From the NCBI RefSeq assembly GCF_003054965.1, contig NZ_MIES01000026.1, positions 806,001-870,000 on the forward strand: a stretch of DNA of 64,000 nucleotides, written 5' to 3'. Positions within the stretch are counted from its first letter, which is position 1. Each line of letters starts with the position of its first letter. The translations under genes were made by a program, and so were the position numbers. Shown piece by piece: positions 32,838 through 42,200 of the stretch. The notes under the pieces were generated by a model. It made no database searches. It was not told the origin of the DNA and was given only the letters and a program-made list of their open reading frames with translations. The DNA comes from Saccharospirillum sp. MSK14-1. Its GTDB lineage: Bacteria > Pseudomonadota > Gammaproteobacteria > Pseudomonadales > Natronospirillaceae.

Positions 32838-33102
32838 GTTGTAAGCACCACCCCGCCACCCTGTAGCGCCCACATACTCACTCCCAACGACCGCTTTCAA
32901 TCCGTTCCCCGCCAACCGCTCCTTGTGGATGCACCGACCCACTTGTCCCAACGCGAAAAGCGGACACAAGCGCGCTACCTAGCCTTGAACCACGTCACAT
33001 AAAAGCGTCATCCTAGCCGAGCTCTACAAACACTCGACAATTCAAACGCTTGGCGTGCTCTGTATCCGGCTGGGCGGTAGCGTGCGGTCTTGATGTGAAA
33101 AC

Positions 33103-33414
33103 ATGGATAAGAAAGCGAAACGAGAAAAACTGCTTGAACATCAGCTAAAAGCCAAAGGCTATGTTGTTCAGGTAATTAACCGTGGTGAGCAGGTGAAGTA
33201 CTTTGATGGTGTGTTTTATGTGGAAGGTGAGATTACGCGAAGCGGGCTCGATAGTAATACGGCGGCATGGATAACCGTTCACTGCAATACGCTTTATGTG
33301 GCTAACCCTTCGGAACAACGATGGCGAATTATAGAGCCGGTGGAGAGGCAAGAGATTGCAGCGCGTATTAGAGACTGGTTTGTTGAGAGTGGTACGGGTG
33401 CAGTTGTGGAATGA
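33103..33414 (+). CDS. Hypothetical protein
   Basis: A 103-residue charged protein (MDKKAKREKLLEHQLKAKGY ... GTGAVVE) without a signal peptide or membrane segment. The coding pattern is consistent (few rare codons, no low-complexity), and it opens the AT-rich accessory zone, but no family is recognised and no clear ribosome-binding site precedes it. It may be a gene or a remnant; the preceding 260 bases hold nothing I can name. Confidence 0.5.
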   Translation: MDKKAKREKLLEHQLKAKGYVVQVINRGEQVKYFDGVFYVEGEITRSGLDSNTAAWITVHCNTLYVANPSEQRWRIIEPVERQEIAARIRDWFVESGTGAVVE

Positions 33415-33534
33415 TAGATTCCGATTGCCATAATGGGGTATTGAATTAAGCAATAAATTAATGTTGAGCTGATATTTTGCTCTTCAAGGAAATATTTATA
33501 GGAATATATAGCGCTTTATAAATAATACGGTGTC

Positions 33535-33556
33535 ATACTATTTCATTGTATAGTAT
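33535..33556. promoter_or_regulatory. Inverted repeat upstream of the 669-residue gene
   Basis: ATACTAT (33535-33541) / ATAGTAT (33550-33556), 8-base spacer, in an AT-rich stretch (33415-33701) with no gene. A candidate operator or promoter element. Confidence 0.3.
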
Positions 33557-33701
33557 TTACGGTTGCATTGGCTGTTAAATATTAATATTTGATGTCATCG
33601 TCTAAGTGACCATTGGCTCTTATAGAATGCTGGAAATATTTTCTGGGGCGGCAAGGAAATACCTAATGCACTCTAGAAGAGTAACCTAAAATTGGATGTA
33701 G

Positions 33702-35711
33702 ATGATAAATAGGTTTTTAATGAAATTACCAGGCTTCCTAGAAAGTATCGAGATTAAGAAAGTAAAGGCCCCTGCTACACACGATGATAAGAATCTTCCG
33801 TTTAATATGCTTGAGCCACGCATTTTTGAGCGGTTTTGTTGTGAGCTTCTTTGGAAGAAATATGAATCTGAACTAAATACAAATATTGTTGATATTCTTC
33901 CGATAGGCGTTTCAGGACAAAAACAGTATGGCGCTGATATCTTTGTAAAAGAGAGTGGCGGTTCTTCCAATAAATATGCTTTGTATGAAGTAAAAAGGGT
34001 TGGTTCATTTAGTATTGCAGAGTACAAAAAAACTGTATCGAGGTTCTTACATTACTATGAATCTTGGGGGCTTGAAATAACAGAGTTTAATGTTTTTGTG
34101 GCTGAAAACATTTCAGCTGATGAAATTATACTTTGGCAACGAGAGGCTAGTGCATTATCGGATAAGTCGATTAATTATAAAATCATTCCCTCTGTGACCC
34201 TTGATAGGTGGATAAAAGAATTCCCGGAGTTAGTATATAAATATTTCCACCCGGCTTGGACTCAACTTTTGTATGGAGATGTTGGTTTATGGCACTTGGA
34301 AAAATATGGCATTTGGGAGTTTAAAGAACCTACTAGCTGGAATGATTATGTCGAACCTAAGAAAAACCAATATGGAGATATCTTTGAGTTTATAAATGAA
34401 CATGTGAATATTTATGCATTTTTGCCCTCTTTAGATAATAATAGTGCGAGTTGCAAAGTTGAGTTTAGAAATGGAAGGTTTTCTCATGTGACAATCACAC
34501 TTAGTCATGAGCAATTGATTCAATCTTTTTTTAGTAGCGTGAACATCCCTATTGATCAATCGAAAAGACCTTTCTTACTCGAAAGACATTTTTCTGATGG
34601 TTATTACTGTGATATAGGAAACTGTCGGATAGAGCTTAGTTTCGGTGAAGCAGAAAGCCTTTGTGCTGCATTTGATGTCTTTTGGGAGGAATATAGAAAA
34701 AGAGTTAATAATATAGAAGAGGTTTGGAGGTCAAAATTCTTTAATTATCACACAGGTGTAAGCACAGATGTTGCCTTAATCAGGGTAAAGAGATGGCTAT
34801 GGTCCTTACTTCTTGATTTTGCATATGCTCATGATGCTATTAATAATAATGATGGCGACAGTTGGGCTATATTTGACAGCTGTCCGGGTTACCTAAAGGT
34901 CTATACAAAAAGTTCATCCTTAACTATGGATGCTGGCCATCATGCATTCATTAAGCCACACAAGTATGATGGATGGTTTTCTAATTTTAGAAATAGTGAT
35001 GATGAAGTGGTTTTGGCTTGGCAGCACCCCAGCAAATATTTTTTTGATAATAAAGGGGATAATATTAACCCGAGGGGCTATTGGGATGCTAAAACTACTC
35101 ACGATTGGTTGATTCACAGTCTTATACCAAAGGCCCTGGAATGGAGAGTGTCATTAAAAAGTAGTAGGGCGGGTGGTTTTTTTGAAAGAATATTCTCATC
35201 AAAGAAAAATGCGGGCTTCAATAATTATGTTCCTCAAAACTATGTTGCATCTTTTTATGAGCCTCATATGGTAAGTGACCTAGATAATGTTGAGGATATT
35301 GACAGTCTTTTGGCGCTCTTAGAAAGGTTGCAAGGTTTTTTTAACGCAGCACCGGATTACATTTTTGTTGATTTGGATACTTATAAAGGGTTATACATTT
35401 CTATTGCTGATGTTTTTTTGAAATCCAATATAAAGAATTATTCATATTTTCATGGGAATTTAAGTTACCTCTCGGCAAGTGATATGCCCACATTAGTTAG
35501 ATCAATTAATGAGCATGCTGCTGAGTCAGTGGTCGGGTGTGATAATTCATTTCAAATAGATTGTGCTTTGCGTTGCATTTTAGTCGCGTTGCGAGATTAT
35601 GAAAGCTATCTGAATGGTTATGAAGTTAGGAATATAGTGACCAGATTGCGACCACTGGTTGATGTAATGGAAAATCGTAGGATGTTAAATCGTCAATCAA
35701 GGTTTGTTTGA
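33702..35711 (+). CDS. Large protein with N-terminal restriction-endonuclease-like domain, unknown function
   Basis: A 669-residue AT-rich orphan. The N-terminal about 110 residues carry FERFCCELLWKKY, then PIGVSGQKQYGADIFV and YALYEVKRVGSFSIAEYKK, which fits a PD-(D/E)xK nuclease core (acidic residue in GADI, then E-V-K in YEVK) as in Mrr-like type IV restriction and in effector domains of defence proteins. The remaining 550 residues contain no visible P-loop, helicase or HEPN motif. The start is ATG 33702; ATG 33720 is an alternative. Flanking genes are orphan and AT-rich. A defence nuclease is a reasonable inference; no partner gene is evident. Confidence 0.7.
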   Translation: MINRFLMKLPGFLESIEIKKVKAPATHDDKNLPFNMLEPRIFERFCCELLWKKYESELNTNIVDILPIGVSGQKQYGADIFVKESGGSSNKYALYEVKRVGSFSIAEYKKTVSRFLHYYESWGLEITEFNVFVAENISADEIILWQREASALSDKSINYKIIPSVTLDRWIKEFPELVYKYFHPAWTQLLYGDVGLWHLEKYGIWEFKEPTSWNDYVEPKKNQYGDIFEFINEHVNIYAFLPSLDNNSASCKVEFRNGRFSHVTITLSHEQLIQSFFSSVNIPIDQSKRPFLLERHFSDGYYCDIGNCRIELSFGEAESLCAAFDVFWEEYRKRVNNIEEVWRSKFFNYHTGVSTDVALIRVKRWLWSLLLDFAYAHDAINNNDGDSWAIFDSCPGYLKVYTKSSSLTMDAGHHAFIKPHKYDGWFSNFRNSDDEVVLAWQHPSKYFFDNKGDNINPRGYWDAKTTHDWLIHSLIPKALEWRVSLKSSRAGGFFERIFSSKKNAGFNNYVPQNYVASFYEPHMVSDLDNVEDIDSLLALLERLQGFFNAAPDYIFVDLDTYKGLYISIADVFLKSNIKNYSYFHGNLSYLSASDMPTLVRSINEHAAESVVGCDNSFQIDCALRCILVALRDYESYLNGYEVRNIVTRLRPLVDVMENRRMLNRQSRFV

Positions 35712-35954
35712 TATTGGGCTAATGGTTGGCGCGATGAATAACAATGCATGCTATCTGTTGATTAGATGCTCTTTTCTGCTAAAAACAGTATCGGCTATAA
35801 ATTTATTTTTCATGTTTTTAGCGATTAGCGGTTGGTCTCAAAAGTGACTTTTGTTAAATATTAATTTTATATTTATCATCAAGGGTTTTAATAGCTAAAG
35901 TTACACTATAAAAGTAATTGATTGTTCAGGGATCAGTAATTTATGGAGGAAATT

Positions 35955-36464
35955 ATGAAAAAGTGCATCTGTTTTCTTTTTGTTATTATGCCTGCGCTGT
36001 CTTATGCGGATTATTTCAGAGTAGTCATTGGATATGAATGTAACCAAGATGAAGACGAACTCTTAATCTATTATCGCGGCGCCTATAATGAGGAAGGCGA
36101 CGCGTTGGTTGAAAGTGGCGTTGAGAACCGCTGGTCACCTTGGTCATTTATTGAGTCGATGGAAAGTGATGACCGGATCGGTACGTTAAGTTCGATAGAA
36201 CGAGTTTGCTCGTTAGCGGGGAAGGATTATCAAATTCGTATTGGGCCTACTCCTGGCAGTATGAGCCTTCAAGGTGCCTGCGGTGTGGCGATGACGGCAT
36301 GGGTGGAAGTGGCGTTAGACTCGGAAGTGATAGTGCCCAAGCAGGACATGGCTCCTTATTGTCATGACTTAGAAACCCCAACAACCACCGATATTCTTGT
36401 GAATGCTGCATCAGGTGATGTTGAAGTTAAAACGGTGACTCATAATGAATTTTATGGGTGGTAG
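35955..36464 (+). CDS. Exported protein of unknown function
   Basis: A 169-residue protein with signal peptide MKKCICFLFVIMPALSYA and a mature part of about 150 residues containing four or five cysteines (YECNQDED, RVCSLAG, GACGVAM, PYCHDLE), likely in disulfides. The ATG at 35955 is chosen because GGAGG lies eight bases upstream; an in-frame ATG at 35943 has none. It stands alone, about 240 bases after the nuclease-like gene, and no terminator or partner is clear. No family recognised. Confidence 0.7.
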   Translation: MKKCICFLFVIMPALSYADYFRVVIGYECNQDEDELLIYYRGAYNEEGDALVESGVENRWSPWSFIESMESDDRIGTLSSIERVCSLAGKDYQIRIGPTPGSMSLQGACGVAMTAWVEVALDSEVIVPKQDMAPYCHDLETPTTTDILVNAASGDVEVKTVTHNEFYGW

Positions 36465-36597
36465 TTGTTAATGTGCCTATCTTGGTGCCTGCTAACTTAA
36501 ACTAGAGCAGGATGGAAAATCCACTGCTGACAGAGCGCTTGAGCCAGGAACAATAGAGTTCCTGGCACTGATAGGACACTTTTCTGATAATCCAATT

Positions 36598-37080
36598 TTA
36601 ATGGAGATTTTTTCGACGACGAGTAAGACTCAAAAAGCCCAACCCCCGGTCAGGCTTTCCCACCTTTCTACCCTGTCTCTCATTCCCACTAATAAATAAA
36701 CACCACACCCGTATTTTCTTGGCTGTCATCACCTGGGTTGCCATCAAAACGGTGGCGTTGTTCGCGTTCAGGAAGACCTTTTGTTGCCAGTTTTCTGTCC
36801 CTCGTTCGAATATATACACCGCACCACAGTCTGTTGGCGAGCCACTGTGTTGGCCGTCGTTGGAGGTACTGTCTTCATTGAGAGCACCAACTAACAATCG
36901 ATTACCCGCTTGGTTGAGGATGACTGACCCTCCAATCCTCTCCCCTCACGACGTATTACTGGCTTTCAGGTAGTGGCCTTGTTACCGGGTGTCGTTGGTA
37001 AGTTCAAAGATATAGATCGCACCGTCGACAGGCGCACCATTATTGGTTGGGTCGGGGGCGTTACTGGTGTGCGGGCCCTG
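36598..37080 (-). pseudogene. Decayed FG-GAP / beta-propeller repeat protein
   Basis: Reading the minus strand in several frames yields GGSVILNQAGNRLLVGALNED, then DCGAVYIFERGTENWQQKVFL, and further upstream NAPDPTNNGAPVDGAIYIFE, which are the standard pieces of FG-GAP (integrin-alpha-like) repeat proteins of the type seen in marine bacteria. They are separated by frame changes and stops and lack the rest of a propeller, so this is a remnant. Such proteins are normally secreted and several hundred residues long; only two repeats remain. Confidence 0.75.
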
Positions 37081-37402
37081 CTGTTCCTGTTTTGCTATGC
37101 GTAGCGACCTCCTACTCAATCCCCCCTCTCCCTAATCACTAAAAACGGAATCCGGTGCACCAAAAAGGCGCGTAGACCATTTTTCTCAAAAATCCAGCTC
37201 ATTTTTTCATTATCTTGCTTTCAATCACTGGTCGATTGAAAAAACGTTCAAATATTGACCGATCAGTTGATAATTCCCATTGCCGTTTTGTGCTGAAACT
37301 GTCAAGCTATTTTGTGATACAAGTCATACTTCAGTTACTCAAATTGCCAACTTATTAGCGGAATTAAAGGAATCCGTGCATTCAAAGAGGAGTTGTTTGC
37401 AG
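37081..37402 (+). promoter_or_regulatory. Upstream region of the two-partner secretion operon
   Basis: 320 bases without a gene before tpsB. A GATAAT box is at 37269-37274, but no good -35 is found at the right distance, so I only mark it as the likely promoter region. Confidence 0.35.
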
Positions 37403-39208
37403 ATGAGTTGGCGTTGTAAAAGTCGTTGTAAGCTGCTCGCCTGGGCGTGTGTTCCCCTATTGGCGGGCCCTTGGCTGTGGTTGCCCGCTCTGGCAGAAGA
37501 ACAAGAGCCACTGTCCGACAGTCTGCAACCCGGCGGAGTACGGCCGAACCCCTCGCCTCGTATTCCACCTGAATCGGCCAATCCGGTTTTGGATATCCCG
37601 CCTGTTGTTGAGCGACCACTGGCGGTTGATGAAGGCGAACGTATTGCTGTTACGCGCTTTGAACTGGTGAACGCCAGAGACCTGCCCGAATACGGTATCG
37701 CCCTGTCTGAAGTTGAAGCATTGGTGGAGCAGGCCCGCCTGGAGCGGCCCGAAGGCTTCACCATTGGTCAGTTGGAGGCGGTTACCGACCGCATCGTCAA
37801 CTACTACCGCAGCCGTGGGTTGATTCTGGCGCAAGCGATTTTGCCAGTGCAGACGGTGACGGAGGGAGTCGTGAAGCTTGAGGTGTTAGAAGGTCGCCTG
37901 GGCCGTGTTCTGGCGGAAGGGAATCAGTTGTATTCTGAGGCGACGCTGCAGCGTCCTTTTAAGACGCTCATCAATGAGCCGGTCAGCCAGCAAGAGGCTG
38001 AGTCGGCGTTGCTGGTATTGACCGATTTTCCCGGCCTGACGGCCTTTGGCATGTTTCAGCCTGGTCAGCGCGTGGGCGAAACGAACATGCTGATTCGTGT
38101 GCCTAACGAGCAACGTTTTACCGCCACCGTACGCACCGATAACCACGGTTCCGACACCACCGGCGTTTGGCGCGGCCGTGCCAGTGCGCAATGGAATAAC
38201 CCAACCGGCAATGCCGATCAGCTGGGCATGACGTTGCAGCATTCGGTGTTACCGGCGAACAGTCTGTTTGCTGAACTCAATTATCAGATCGTGATTGATC
38301 GCGATTGGCGCGCCAGCGCTTACGCCAACCGCAATGCCTTCTCAGTGGGTGGCGATTTTGAAAACCTGGATATCCGGGGCGATTCCAACCAGTTCGGCCT
38401 GGGCGCGGAACGCGTCTGGCAGCGTAGTCGTGAGCGCAATTTGTCATCGCGGTTTGAGGTTGCCTCGAAGCAGGCCACGACCGACCGGTTGGGCAGCCAG
38501 TCGAATAAAGACCAGCTGACGGTGATGACGCTGGCGGCCGATTATGATTCGGTCGATACCCGCTTTGGTGGTTTGAATTACGCCGGGCTGGAAGTATCGA
38601 TGGGCTTTAACGGCTTGCTCGGCGCCATGGGCGATGCCGAGAGCGCCGAAGATTTGCCGGCTGGCGAACGGCCCAGTCGGCGTGGCGGCAGTGGCGACTT
38701 CGCCGAAGGCAGTTTTGTGAAAACGCTGCTGTTTTATTCGCGTTTGCAGAATATAACCGACAATTCCTCGATTTTAGCGCGTACCGAATTTCAGTATTCG
38801 CCCGACTTACTGGTGCCCATGGAGCAGTATGCCGTGGGTGGCGCTGACCATGTGCGTGGTTTCCCGTCGTCGTACGCGCTGTACGACACCGGGGGGTTGC
38901 TGTCGCTGGAATACATTGTTCAGGCGCCGAAAATTGGCGACCAGGAAGCCTTTGGTGGCTGGCGCTGGCGCGATTTGCTGCAACTGTCGGTGTTTTACGA
39001 TCACAGCACCGGTAAAAAGAACGATCCGTTATTAAGCGAAGTGGAAGGCTGGTTCCAACTGTCTACCTTGGGTGTAGGTGTTCGTTTTGGCATTCCCGAT
39101 CAACTGACATCGCGTTTGCAGTTTGCGGTGCCGGTGGTCGATGGCAGCCAAAACGATGACGAGGAGGCGCAGCCACGGCTGTGGTTTGACCTTGCCTGGA
39201 ATTTTTGA
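37403..39208 (+). CDS. Two-partner secretion outer-membrane transporter (TpsB, ShlB/FhaC family)
   Basis: Outer-membrane pore that secretes the adjacent TpsA. The 601-residue protein has a signal sequence (LLAWACVPLLAGPWLWLPALA), a proline-rich linker, a POTRA 1 region (FELVNARDLPEYGIALSEVEALV), POTRA 2 (VVKLEVLEGRLGRVLAEGNQ), and a C-terminal 16-strand barrel with the family loop motif VRGFPSSYALYDTGG (VRGY/F motif, lid loop L6) and a terminal aromatic LWFDLAWNF. The ATG at 37403 is chosen on the basis of AGAGGAG upstream and its signal sequence; the frame extends to 37280. Its end overlaps the next gene. Confidence 0.93.
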   Translation: MSWRCKSRCKLLAWACVPLLAGPWLWLPALAEEQEPLSDSLQPGGVRPNPSPRIPPESANPVLDIPPVVERPLAVDEGERIAVTRFELVNARDLPEYGIALSEVEALVEQARLERPEGFTIGQLEAVTDRIVNYYRSRGLILAQAILPVQTVTEGVVKLEVLEGRLGRVLAEGNQLYSEATLQRPFKTLINEPVSQQEAESALLVLTDFPGLTAFGMFQPGQRVGETNMLIRVPNEQRFTATVRTDNHGSDTTGVWRGRASAQWNNPTGNADQLGMTLQHSVLPANSLFAELNYQIVIDRDWRASAYANRNAFSVGGDFENLDIRGDSNQFGLGAERVWQRSRERNLSSRFEVASKQATTDRLGSQSNKDQLTVMTLAADYDSVDTRFGGLNYAGLEVSMGFNGLLGAMGDAESAEDLPAGERPSRRGGSGDFAEGSFVKTLLFYSRLQNITDNSSILARTEFQYSPDLLVPMEQYAVGGADHVRGFPSSYALYDTGGLLSLEYIVQAPKIGDQEAFGGWRWRDLLQLSVFYDHSTGKKNDPLLSEVEGWFQLSTLGVGVRFGIPDQLTSRLQFAVPVVDGSQNDDEEAQPRLWFDLAWNF

Positions 39209-42200
39209 CCGCGCCCGTTTTCCCCGAGCGGCCTTGGCAACCGCCATTCTGGCCGCCACGGCATCGTTGGGTCGCGCTGGCCCAACCGGCGGTGATGTGG
39301 TGGCTGGCGATGGCAGTGTGTCGCGCCCCGATGCCAACACCACGAACGTGCAGCAAAACTCCGACAAGCTGGTGGTGGAGTGGGGCAGCTTCGACGTTAA
39401 CGTCGGTGAGTCGGTTAACTTCTATCAACCGTCGTCCACGGCGCTGGTGCTCAACCAGATTCTTAATGGCGATGTCAGCGTTATTCGCGGGCAGATCAAC
39501 GCCAACGGCCAGGTGATTCTGGCGAACCCCAACGGTGTTTATTTTGGCGACTCGGCGCAGTTGAGTGTGGGTTCACTGGTGGCGTCCGGCCACGCGATCG
39601 ACACCGCCGACTTCCTGAACGGTGAGCTGAATTTTGAACATCAGGAAGGCACCGACGGCAGCGTGATTAACCACGGCACCATCGAAGCTGCCTCGGGCGG
39701 CAGCGTGACCTTGCTGGGCAGACGGGTGGAAAACCACGGTTACATCGTGGCGCATGCCGGGCGTATTAACCTGGCGGTGGGCGACCGCATTGCACTCGAT
39801 TTTGACGGCGATGGTTTGATGCGTTTTTCCATCGACGAAGCGGTGCTGGAAAACCTTTCCGGTGCCGACAGCGCCCTGACCAACACCGGCGAATTGCTGG
39901 CCAATGGCGGCACCATTGTGCTGGAAGGCCAGGTCGCGCAGGACATTTTTTCTCAGGTCGTGAATAACGACGGCATTATTAGAGCCGGTCGTATCGACAA
40001 CACCGGCGGCGTGATCAGCCTGGTGGGCAGCGGTGGCCGCGACAACTCGGTGGTGAACAGCGGGCAGATTGATGCGTCAGCCATGGACGCCAATAGCGAC
40101 GGCGGCAAGATTACCCTGCACGCGGAAGACTCCACCTTACTGGTTCAAGACGGCAGCCAGATTTCAGCCAGCTCTAACAATCAGCAAGGCGGCCAGGTGC
40201 ACTTGCTGGGTGACCAGATTGCCTTAACCGGTGACGCCAGTGTAGATGCCAGTGGCGAACTGGGCGGTGGCGAAATTCTGGTCGGTGGCGATTACCAGGG
40301 CAAAAGTACCGGCGTGCCCAATGCCGACAAAGTGATTGTGGGTTCGGGCGTGTTACTGAATGCCGACGCTCATCGATTAGGTGACGGTGGCCGCATCATC
40401 GTGTGGGCCGACGACTGGACACGCTTTGCCGGAACGCTCACCGCGCGCGGAGGTAGTGAAGGAGGCGACGGTGGTTTTGCCGAAGTCTCGGGTAAACAAA
40501 AGCTGGCGTACAACGGCTTTGCTGATTTGAGCGCCATGGTGGGTGAGTTTGGCGTGCTGTTGCTGGATCCGGAAACGATTCAAATTGTTTCCGGCGTGGG
40601 CGATGAAGACGATGAACTCAATGGCGACAATGTCGTTGATTTCACCGATGACGATGCCGGTGATCAATCGTTCGTAATTTCGGCCAGCGCGATTAATTCT
40701 CAGAGCAGCAGCGTGGTGCTGCAAGCCACTCAAGACATCACCCAAGACAGCGACGCCGCCATCAGTATGGACAATGTCGGCGTTGGCATTACCTTGCAAG
40801 CGGGTCAAAACATCGACTTGCAAGCCGGCATTACCACTCAAGGCGGCGCTATTGTTTTAGAGGCCGATTCCAGCAGCCAGCCCGGTGGCAGCAATGGCAC
40901 CGGCACCTTAACGATTGCTGGCAGCGGGCTGACGACAAACGGTGGTGGCCAAGCCGGTGCCGATGTAACGCTGTCGGGTAATGTCGTGGATGTGGATTCG
41001 GCCATCGCGGCCGGCAATGGTGCGGTGGCGATGAGTGGAGCCGGTGACATCTTGCTGGGCGCGAACGTCACCACCACCGGTACGCAAACCTATAACCACG
41101 ACGTCACGCTCAGTGGTGAACGCACGCTCGGTGGCAGCACGGTGAATTTTGCGGGCACTTTGACCGGCGATGGCAGCGACCTGACGATCAACGGCAACCT
41201 CGATCTGGATGACGAAGGCAGTGGTATTGGTGAGCTGGAGGTTAACGGCGACCTCGATCTCAATGCACTGGCGAATCTGAGCAGTTTGACGCGCCTGAAC
41301 GTAACCGGTGCCTCCAGCCTGGGGGCCGATGTTTCCACCGCCGGCACTCAGACCTATGGCGGTGCGGTTACCTTGACCGATGCCGTTACTCTGACGGCCA
41401 TCGACAGCGCTATCACCTTTAACTCAACGATTGGTGGCGCGCACCACCTGGCGGTGAATGCCGGGGACGATACTGTGTCGTTCGGCAACGGCGGTGATGA
41501 CGACGATGTGAATGTCGGCAGCCTGGAAGTGACGGCCACCACCATCAATCTGTTCGACGACATCACCACCACGACCGCGAGCACGGGCAGCCAGATCTAC
41601 ACCGGTGACGTGACGCTGAATACCGGTGTGCAACTGGCAACCAATAACAGCGATATTACGTTTAACGGCAGCGTCGATGGCGCGTTCAGCCTGACGCTGA
41701 CCGCGGGCACCGGCACGGTGACCTTTGGCGATGGCACCGATTCCGATGCGGTGACCATTGGCAGCCTGACCGCGACAGCAGGCACCATTAAATTTAACGA
41801 CAACGTCACGACATCCGCCGGCGGCCAAACCTATAACGGTGCCCTTCAATTAGGCGCCAATACCACACTGGACAGTGGCGATAGCAACGTCGATTTTAAC
41901 GGCGATCTGGATGCCGCTGGCAACAACCTGACGGTGAATGTTGATGGCGGGGATTTCAGTTATCAGGCACTGAACAATCTGAATGATCTGGCGATAACCG
42001 AAACCAACCTGACGCTGAGCCAAGACATTACGACCGCTGGCACGCAAACCTATAACGGCAGTGTGATGTTGGAAGGCGATCGGACATTGGCTGGGTCGTC
42101 GGTGAATTTTGCCTCGTCGGTTTCTGGTAACGACGCCGATGGTGATGACAGCCTAGCCATTACCGGTAATCTGGATTTGGATGGTGCGCTGACTGAGATC

